Origin: Dawidia soli | GTDB lineage: Bacteria > Bacteroidota > Bacteroidia > Cytophagales > Cyclobacteriaceae | DNA length: 64,000 nt | Direction of reading: 5' to 3' | NCBI RefSeq assembly: GCF_018598185.1 | Contig: NZ_JAHESC010000009.1 | Location: forward strand, 62,001 to 126,000 | Made by a program: the position numbers and the translations under genes | Shown: positions 58,737 to 64,000 of the stretch, piece after piece | Layout: each line of letters opens with the position of its first letter | How positions within the stretch are numbered: position 1 is the first letter of the stretch | Notes under the pieces: model-generated | Told to the model about the DNA's origin: nothing | Database searches by the model: none | What the model saw: only the letters and a program-made list of their open reading frames with translations

Positions 58737-60578
58737 ATGCCATTAGATCCCTTAAATGAACAATTGAACCCCAAACGGGCGGCTCACCTGCTGAGAAGAG
58801 CCACTTTTGGGGGCTCCAAGATCCAAATCGATACCGTTGGCGCCATGAACTCCAGTGCGGCGGTCGACATGTTGTTCGATACGGTCCTTCCCCAACCGGC
58901 GCCGCCCATCGACCTCAAGACCGGCGCAGAGTGGGTGTACTCCGGCTTCCAGGACGGTGTCAACGACAATACCTTTGTGCTGGTCGATTATTTTCTGCAA
59001 TGGTTCCTCGGGCAAATGATGAGCCCGGGCATGACGGGAAATACCGCCCTCCAACATGCTGCCCGCGAGCGATTGGTCTACTTCTTACATACGCACTTCA
59101 CGACGATCGAGTCGAAGGTCAATAACGTTCGTTCCCTCTATTTTCAGAATCAACTGTACCGGCTGTTCGCCACAAACAATAGCGTTTTGCCGAGCGGGGT
59201 ATCGTTGAATTTTAAAAGTCTGACGGTAAAGATCAGCATCGACAATGCCATGATCCGTCTGCTGGACGGCGACACCAACGTAAAGGGTGGTGTAAACGGC
59301 GTGAATGAAAACTATGCCCGTGAGCTGTTCGAGCTTTATAGCATTGGACGTGGCCTGGAAGGCGCCGCGCTTCCTCCCGACCTGGAACAAGGTGACTACC
59401 TGGTGTACAAGGAATCGGATGTACGCCAGGCTGCCTATACCCTCTCCGGCTGGGAAACCGCCATGCCGTTAGAGGGTGTATTCGACCCGCTGGCGACGGA
59501 ACAGACGGTCTTTGGCTTCGACCCGGAAACGTTGCTGCCCCGGGGTAAGGTGAAGGGCAGTAAGGAAAATGCCTCCCAGCACGACAACACCGTCAAGGTA
59601 TTTTCGAATCGCCTCGGCGGCGCGTCGGTAACACCCGATGCCACGCTTATGCCCAACGGTAACCCTACAGAGGAAAGTGCGATCGACGAGATCAGCCAGT
59701 TGATCGACATCATTTACAGCCAGCCAGAGACGGCACGCAACATTTGTCGCCGTATTTACCGCTTCTTTGTATGGGCTCCGCATACGGATGCCGAGGCGGC
59801 AGTCGTTGAGAATACCATTGACGACATGGTGGCTACGTTCGTGGCCAATGACTACAAGCTTGTACCCGTCGTCAAACAGCTGCTGAAGAGCAAGCATTTT
59901 TACGAGGCGATCGACGCCGACCCTGTAAACGACGCCAACTTTGGCGCCATAATCAAGTCGCCGATCGACCTGACGCTCGGCACGCTGAAATTCTTCGACA
60001 TCGCCGTTCCCGCGATGGAACAGGATCCGGATGAATTCTACCGCCTCACAAGCGCCATCCGGACGACGATCGGCAAAGACCGCCAGGGTATGAACTTCTT
60101 CGAGCCGTTTGACGTGGCCGGTTACGAGGCCTATCACCAATATCCGATCTACCACCGCGCGTGGATCACTCCCAACACGCTGGGTCACCGATACGACTTT
60201 GTGCGTGGCGTGGTGAACGGCATCGACAACGTCGAGGGCAATGGCGTCGTGTTTAACACGCTGGACCTGCGGCAGTTTGTACAAACGCACTTCAACGGTC
60301 AGGCTGCCGATGCCAAGCTGCTGGTTCGAACGCTGGCAGACTATCTGCTGCCTTTCAGCAAGAACCTGACGTTTGAAGATGCCGACGACGACACCAACTC
60401 TTCCCTGTCTTCGCAGCGCCTCAATTGGTTCCTGCTCAAAATGTTTGACGGTATATTAACCGAACCCGAATGGGCCGACTATTGGAATAACCGCCCCGAC
60501 GAGTACGCCGACATACGCCGTGCGTTGCAGAATTTGCTGAATGCCATGTTGCAAACACCCGAGTATCAACTTTCTTAA
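58737..60578 (+). CDS. DUF1800 family protein
   Basis: Protein of 613 residues, nearly all DUF1800: KRAAHLLRRATFGGSKIQID near the N-terminus (HLLRRATFG), RERLVYFLHTHFTTIESKVN, VNENYARELFELYSIGRGLE (NENYAREL), DVRQAAYTLSGWETAM and, late, TIGKDRQGMNFFEPFDVAGY. No signal peptide is visible and there is no C-terminal sorting domain. DUF1800 is usually encoded beside DUF1501, as here (12 bp gap); the pair is conserved across several phyla without an assigned function. It leads a DUF1800-DUF1501-barrel-lipoprotein operon. Confidence 0.93.
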   Translation: MPLDPLNEQLNPKRAAHLLRRATFGGSKIQIDTVGAMNSSAAVDMLFDTVLPQPAPPIDLKTGAEWVYSGFQDGVNDNTFVLVDYFLQWFLGQMMSPGMTGNTALQHAARERLVYFLHTHFTTIESKVNNVRSLYFQNQLYRLFATNNSVLPSGVSLNFKSLTVKISIDNAMIRLLDGDTNVKGGVNGVNENYARELFELYSIGRGLEGAALPPDLEQGDYLVYKESDVRQAAYTLSGWETAMPLEGVFDPLATEQTVFGFDPETLLPRGKVKGSKENASQHDNTVKVFSNRLGGASVTPDATLMPNGNPTEESAIDEISQLIDIIYSQPETARNICRRIYRFFVWAPHTDAEAAVVENTIDDMVATFVANDYKLVPVVKQLLKSKHFYEAIDADPVNDANFGAIIKSPIDLTLGTLKFFDIAVPAMEQDPDEFYRLTSAIRTTIGKDRQGMNFFEPFDVAGYEAYHQYPIYHRAWITPNTLGHRYDFVRGVVNGIDNVEGNGVVFNTLDLRQFVQTHFNGQAADAKLLVRTLADYLLPFSKNLTFEDADDDTNSSLSSQRLNWFLLKMFDGILTEPEWADYWNNRPDEYADIRRALQNLLNAMLQTPEYQLS

Positions 60579-60590
60579 TTCCGCCTGACC

Positions 60591-62321
60591 ATGATATCCA
60601 GAAGAAGTTTTATAAAGAAATTACCGCTCGCTGCAAGCATTCCGTTTGCGCTGGCAAATGTACCGGTGCGCGTGCTCGGTGAAGAAAACGCATTGACACG
60701 CATGGCCGCCGCCGCCGGTGAAAACAGACGGCTCATCATCCTGCAATTGCATGGCGGTAACGACGGTTTGAACTGCGTTATTCCTGTTGAAAAATACGAT
60801 CAGTATTATAGCATCCGCCCCAACATCGCCATCCCGTCCAAGAACAATGCCCGGGGTTATATCCCCCTGGACAATACGCTGCCGTCGGATGCCCAGGTAG
60901 GTTTGCATCCCGATATGCAGGCCATGAAAGCGCTCTACGATCAGGGTCGTATGGCTGTCGTGCAGGGTGTGTCGTATAAAAACAACAACGGCTCACATTT
61001 CCGTGGGCGCGACATCTGGTATATGGGCGGCGGGTATAACGATTACTTCCAATCCGGATGGGTGGGCCGCTACCTGGAAGGCTTCTATGCGCCGCTCGGC
61101 ATGGAATACCCGAAAGACTTCCCGAACCCCACGATGCCCGATCCGCTGGCCATCGAGATGGGCACGGATGTGTCGCTTATCTTCCACCAGGATGGCAACA
61201 TTCCGACGTCGATCGCCATTCCCAACGATCCAAAGGGGTTTGGTGACTTTATCGAAGGCCTCGAAGGATTTGAAGATATACCGGCAACGGTCGACCCGCG
61301 CGGTATCCCCCCGGAATATTTAAAAGATTCGCCGTACTACAAGGAGCTGAAATGGATCCTCGGCCTGGAGGACAAAACCAAGTCTTATGCCAAACGCCTG
61401 TCTGAGCAGTACAAGCTCGGGCAAACAATGGACAAGGGCATTGTATACCCCGAGAAATATCCGTTCAATGCGCCCGAGGGAAGCCAGCAAAACCCGCTGT
61501 CACATCAGCTGAAGGTTGTCGCCAACCTGCTTTCGGGTGGTTGCCAGACTAAAGTGTTCCTCGTAAAGATTGGTGGTTTTGATACCCACGCCGACCAGGT
61601 AGAGACATACAATCCCACCATGGGCTCGCACGCGGCGCTGATGTACCATATTTCCACGGCGATGAACGCGTTCCAGCAAGACCTACGCGCCCGTGGGTAT
61701 GAGAACGAGGTACTGACGGTGACCACCTCCGAATTCGGTCGCCAGGTGGCCTCCAATGCCAGCTATGGTACCGACCACGGTACAGGCGCACCGTTGTTTG
61801 TCTTTGGCCGAGGCGTACAGGCCGGCGTAGTGGGCACGAACCCCGACCTGACCAAGTCCACGGTCGAAATGCAATACGATTATCGCGAGGTATTTGGCAG
61901 CATTATGCGCGACTGGATGCTGGTAGACGATCAACAGCTGGAGATCATCTTCCCAGGTCTCGTGACGAAAGGCATTCACAAGGGCGTGGAAGGGCAACCT
62001 TTTCAAACGCTGCCGCTCGCGCAGCGCACCATTACCGGCTCGGAAGGATTTATCAGCGATCGCTTCGGTCTTGAAAATTGCTATCCGAACCCGGCTAAAG
62101 ATGCAACGACCTTGGTCTTCCATGTGAACAGCGCCAACAACGTTGCCATAGACCTGTATAGCCAGAAGGGTGAGAAAGTGAAGAGCCTCGTAAACGGTTT
62201 ATATCCTGCAGGAGAACATAAAATAGAGGTAGATCTAACAGGTTTACCGGCAGGCAATTATATTTATGAGTTGAAAAGTGGCTTCTTCAAAGAGGCGAAG
62301 AAACTTGTCATTACAAAGTAA
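60591..62321 (+). CDS. DUF1501 family protein with Tat-like signal and T9SS sorting domain
   Basis: Protein of 576 residues. The N-terminus MISRRSFIKKLPLAASIPFA has a twin-arginine pattern (SRRSFIKK) before a hydrophobic stretch and the ANVPVRVLG cleavage region. The DUF1501 domain follows: RRLIILQLHGGNDGLNCVIP, LHPDMQAMKALYDQGRMAVV, VKIGGFDTHADQVETYNPTM, VLTVTTSEFGRQVASNASYG and TDHGTGAPLFVFGRGV, the alkaline-phosphatase/sulfatase-like fold. The last 85 residues (ENCYPNPAKDATTLVFHVNS to EAKKLVITK) form a type A T9SS sorting domain. It would be exported folded by Tat and then secreted by T9SS (inference). Confidence 0.93.
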   Translation: MISRRSFIKKLPLAASIPFALANVPVRVLGEENALTRMAAAAGENRRLIILQLHGGNDGLNCVIPVEKYDQYYSIRPNIAIPSKNNARGYIPLDNTLPSDAQVGLHPDMQAMKALYDQGRMAVVQGVSYKNNNGSHFRGRDIWYMGGGYNDYFQSGWVGRYLEGFYAPLGMEYPKDFPNPTMPDPLAIEMGTDVSLIFHQDGNIPTSIAIPNDPKGFGDFIEGLEGFEDIPATVDPRGIPPEYLKDSPYYKELKWILGLEDKTKSYAKRLSEQYKLGQTMDKGIVYPEKYPFNAPEGSQQNPLSHQLKVVANLLSGGCQTKVFLVKIGGFDTHADQVETYNPTMGSHAALMYHISTAMNAFQQDLRARGYENEVLTVTTSEFGRQVASNASYGTDHGTGAPLFVFGRGVQAGVVGTNPDLTKSTVEMQYDYREVFGSIMRDWMLVDDQQLEIIFPGLVTKGIHKGVEGQPFQTLPLAQRTITGSEGFISDRFGLENCYPNPAKDATTLVFHVNSANNVAIDLYSQKGEKVKSLVNGLYPAGEHKIEVDLTGLPAGNYIYELKSGFFKEAKKLVITK

Positions 62322-62353
62322 CCCTTGACCCCGATTAACACCTACCGACCAAC

Positions 62354-63256
62354 ATGAAAAGACTTTACCTCGTGCTGCTATGCGCGATGCTGGCCATGAA
62401 CCTGGCATACGCGCAGAGCAACAACAGTAAGAAGCGAAAGAAAACAGCGGCAGCTTACAACAAACAGAGTAAGGAGATTGAGAAATTCCTGGAGAAACAA
62501 TGGTGGCTGGGCCCCAAGGCTGGTATGAACCTCTCCCAGCCCCGTGTTGAAAAAGAATACTTCATCATGGCTCCGACAAACTATGATCCGTCGCTGATCG
62601 CCAAGAAGTATGATAAGTTCAAACAAATGGGGAGCCAGGTGACGTTCGAAGTGGCGTTTTATTATCGTCGCTTTTCGTTCAGCTTTCAGCCTACGTATCA
62701 GCACAGCGCATTCGCGTATAGCAATGCCTACCTCTGGCAAGGTGGGACTGCCGCCGGCCAATTAGTGCAGTTGAACTACGAGCATTTGCAGAAAGTAGAC
62801 CATCTTCAGTTTCCGATTTTAATCAAATACGAAGTCGCCGGCAACCGTCTGCGTCCGTACCTGCAGGCAGGTATTTATCAGGCCGTTTTGCTCGGAGCTA
62901 CGAAGGAAGTGACGATCTCCGGCAATGACAACGCCAGCGGCGGGCAAAACCCATTTGAGGATGAAGCGATCATTGTCGGCGCAAAGGACTTGTTTGCCAA
63001 AAACCATTGGGGCCTGATCGGCGGCGCGGGCTTGTACTACAGCGTGGGTAACGTGCGGCTTAACCTCGACCTGATGTACAAGTCGGGCATGAGCAACGTT
63101 ACGTCTTCCAAAAATCGCTATGAAAACGACCGGCTTTCGGGGGTAGGCGACTCGATGGACGACCTGCTGCTCGACAACATTACCGTGTCGGCGGGCGTTC
63201 TGTTCCCGCTGCGCTTCCTGGAAAACAGTTTCAAGTCTGCCGACCGTAAAAAATGA
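62354..63256 (+). CDS. Outer membrane beta-barrel protein (porin family)
   Basis: Precursor of 300 residues with the signal peptide MKRLYLVLLCAMLAMNLAYA. A Lys-rich helical stretch (NNSKKRKKTAAAYNKQSKEI) separates the signal from the barrel, which begins at WWLGPKAGMNLSQP. Strands such as QVTFEVAFYYRRFSFSFQPT, FPILIKYEVAGNRLRPYLQA and VRLNLDLMYKSGMSNVTSSK alternate as expected, and the C-terminal VSAGVLFPLRFLENSFKS closes it. It resembles the PorT-like barrel group, which suggests, but does not prove, a part in T9SS-linked surface functions. The stop overlaps the next ATG by 4 bp. Confidence 0.85.
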   Translation: MKRLYLVLLCAMLAMNLAYAQSNNSKKRKKTAAAYNKQSKEIEKFLEKQWWLGPKAGMNLSQPRVEKEYFIMAPTNYDPSLIAKKYDKFKQMGSQVTFEVAFYYRRFSFSFQPTYQHSAFAYSNAYLWQGGTAAGQLVQLNYEHLQKVDHLQFPILIKYEVAGNRLRPYLQAGIYQAVLLGATKEVTISGNDNASGGQNPFEDEAIIVGAKDLFAKNHWGLIGGAGLYYSVGNVRLNLDLMYKSGMSNVTSSKNRYENDRLSGVGDSMDDLLLDNITVSAGVLFPLRFLENSFKSADRKK

Positions 63257-64000
63257 TCTTTCGCATGCAACAGTCTACTATACGAACTTCTCTCCTGCTT
63301 TTATTGGTCGCACCGCTGATGATGATGTGCGGCGAAGAACCGGATCCGCGAACCGAAGCCCAAAAGTTTGTCAGCATTTACGACAACAACCAGCTTGACG
63401 CGGTGTATTTCCCGATCGATGTTAAACAGACCGCCGATGGAGGTTATCTGATGCTCGCCGCGAAAGGAACGATCACGCCGGGCGCTACCACCGGCAATCC
63501 TAACTTTTATTATACCTACCTGCTAAAGGCTGATAAAAATGGCAACTTCGTCAGCGAGAATGAACTTGAATCGAACTTTGTAAGCCCCGTCGGCGACCTT
63601 GCCGCGATCGACAACAGATATTACTTCTTTTGCCGCGACAGTAAAACATTTCTGTCAAAGCTCATTGCTGTAGACGAAGACGGAAATCTCCTTTCGGGAA
63701 AAGACATCCAATACTTTAATGAGGCGGGCCAGGAACAGCTCAGCATCACCTATCCTGCGGCCGCGGGCGTGGACGTGAACGAAAAGAGCCTCATACTCAT
63801 GGGATACGACAACAAGGCCCGAAAGTCGGTCATTGTTAAAATGGACACTTCCGGCGCGACCAATGGATCGAGTTTCAAAGGTTTTGAAATTGGCGCCGGT
63901 GGCGACAAGGAAGTAGAAGCTGCGATCATCGATCACTTCACCAAAGGCGGACGACGCCTGCCTTTCCAGGCGGGTCGCATCCCGGGCGGTCCCTACTATT
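63253..64000 (+). CDS. Hypothetical lipoprotein (3' truncated by window end)
   Basis: The frame starts at ATG 63253, overlapping the barrel gene stop by 4 bp (ATGA), and is open to base 64000, giving at least 249 codons. The N-terminus ends in a lipobox (LVAPLMMMC, Cys 26). The mature part repeats short beta-propeller-like units (TADGGYLMLAAKG, LLKADKNGNFVSENEL, LIAVDEDGNLLSGKDI, IVKMDTSGATNGSSF), recalling the delta-60/PQQ-like or SBBP repeats of bacterial lipoproteins. It is in an operon with DUF1800, DUF1501 and a barrel, and is probably exported to the cell surface or outer membrane. Full length unknown. Confidence 0.8.
   Translation, partial: MIFRMQQSTIRTSLLLLLVAPLMMMCGEEPDPRTEAQKFVSIYDNNQLDAVYFPIDVKQTADGGYLMLAAKGTITPGATTGNPNFYYTYLLKADKNGNFVSENELESNFVSPVGDLAAIDNRYYFFCRDSKTFLSKLIAVDEDGNLLSGKDIQYFNEAGQEQLSITYPAAAGVDVNEKSLILMGYDNKARKSVIVKMDTSGATNGSSFKGFEIGAGGDKEVEAAIIDHFTKGGRRLPFQAGRIPGGPYY

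Overview
The window reads as one continuous stretch of chromosome from a member of the Bacteroidota, most likely Cytophagales (inference). Two secreted proteins carry C-terminal type IX secretion (T9SS) sorting domains. Bacteroidota-type -7 boxes (TAnnTTTG) precede several genes and Shine-Dalgarno sequences are weak or absent. Outer-membrane beta-barrel proteins and lipoproteins are abundant, and families common in the phylum are present (DUF4159, TlpA with a DUF4369-like N-terminus, a long-form urocanase, a MerR-dprA pair). Coding density is high, genes are often coupled by ATGA, TAATG or TAGTG overlaps, and I see no rRNA, tRNA, CRISPR array, prophage or transposase gene.

Layout. 1-2948 (+): end of a DUF1015 gene, maf, and two glycosyltransferases. 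2949-3104: a palindromic REP doublet between convergent genes. 3121-4781 (-): pyrophosphatase and a GT4 glycosyltransferase. 4861-8417 (-): efflux adaptor, TolC-like channel and serine dehydratase beta subunit. 8598-8652: an 11-bp tandem array. 8683-15354 (-): His-tailed lipoprotein, TerB-like/ABCG transporter, tail-specific protease and a zinc-ribbon membrane protein. 15690-20921: small hypotheticals, a MazG-like hydrolase, a carbonic anhydrase/SulP pair and tyrS. 21009-23472 (-): three outer-membrane barrel genes plus the decayed remnant of a fourth. 23548-28118 (-): accA, MBL hydrolase, patatin and urocanase. 28290-36248 (-): a giant subtilisin-like T9SS protein. 36605-40944 (-): PIG-L deacetylase, an unannotated 41-residue membrane protein and a sodium:solute symporter. 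41044-43789: thyA and hypotheticals, with a second REP element and a second 11-bp array. 43864-46061 (+): DUF4159 gene coupled to a heme-motif/VCBS lipoprotein. 46042-52159 (-): alaS, gatB, tlpA and a DUF3298 lipoprotein. 52340-57019 (+): two M23 peptidases, capA-like, merR and dprA. 57026-58566 (-): TPR protein and HMG-CoA lyase. 58737-64000 (+): DUF1800, DUF1501 (Tat plus T9SS signals), a barrel protein and a lipoprotein that runs off the window.

Most of the window is housekeeping and cell-envelope biology. The observations I consider least explained are: two related 11-bp-period arrays, each about 30 bp downstream of a lipoprotein gene; the REP doublet and its second copy with a compensatory stem change; the 41-residue partner of the symporter; the deletion-derived barrel pseudogene; and the Tat-signalled T9SS substrate in the terminal operon.
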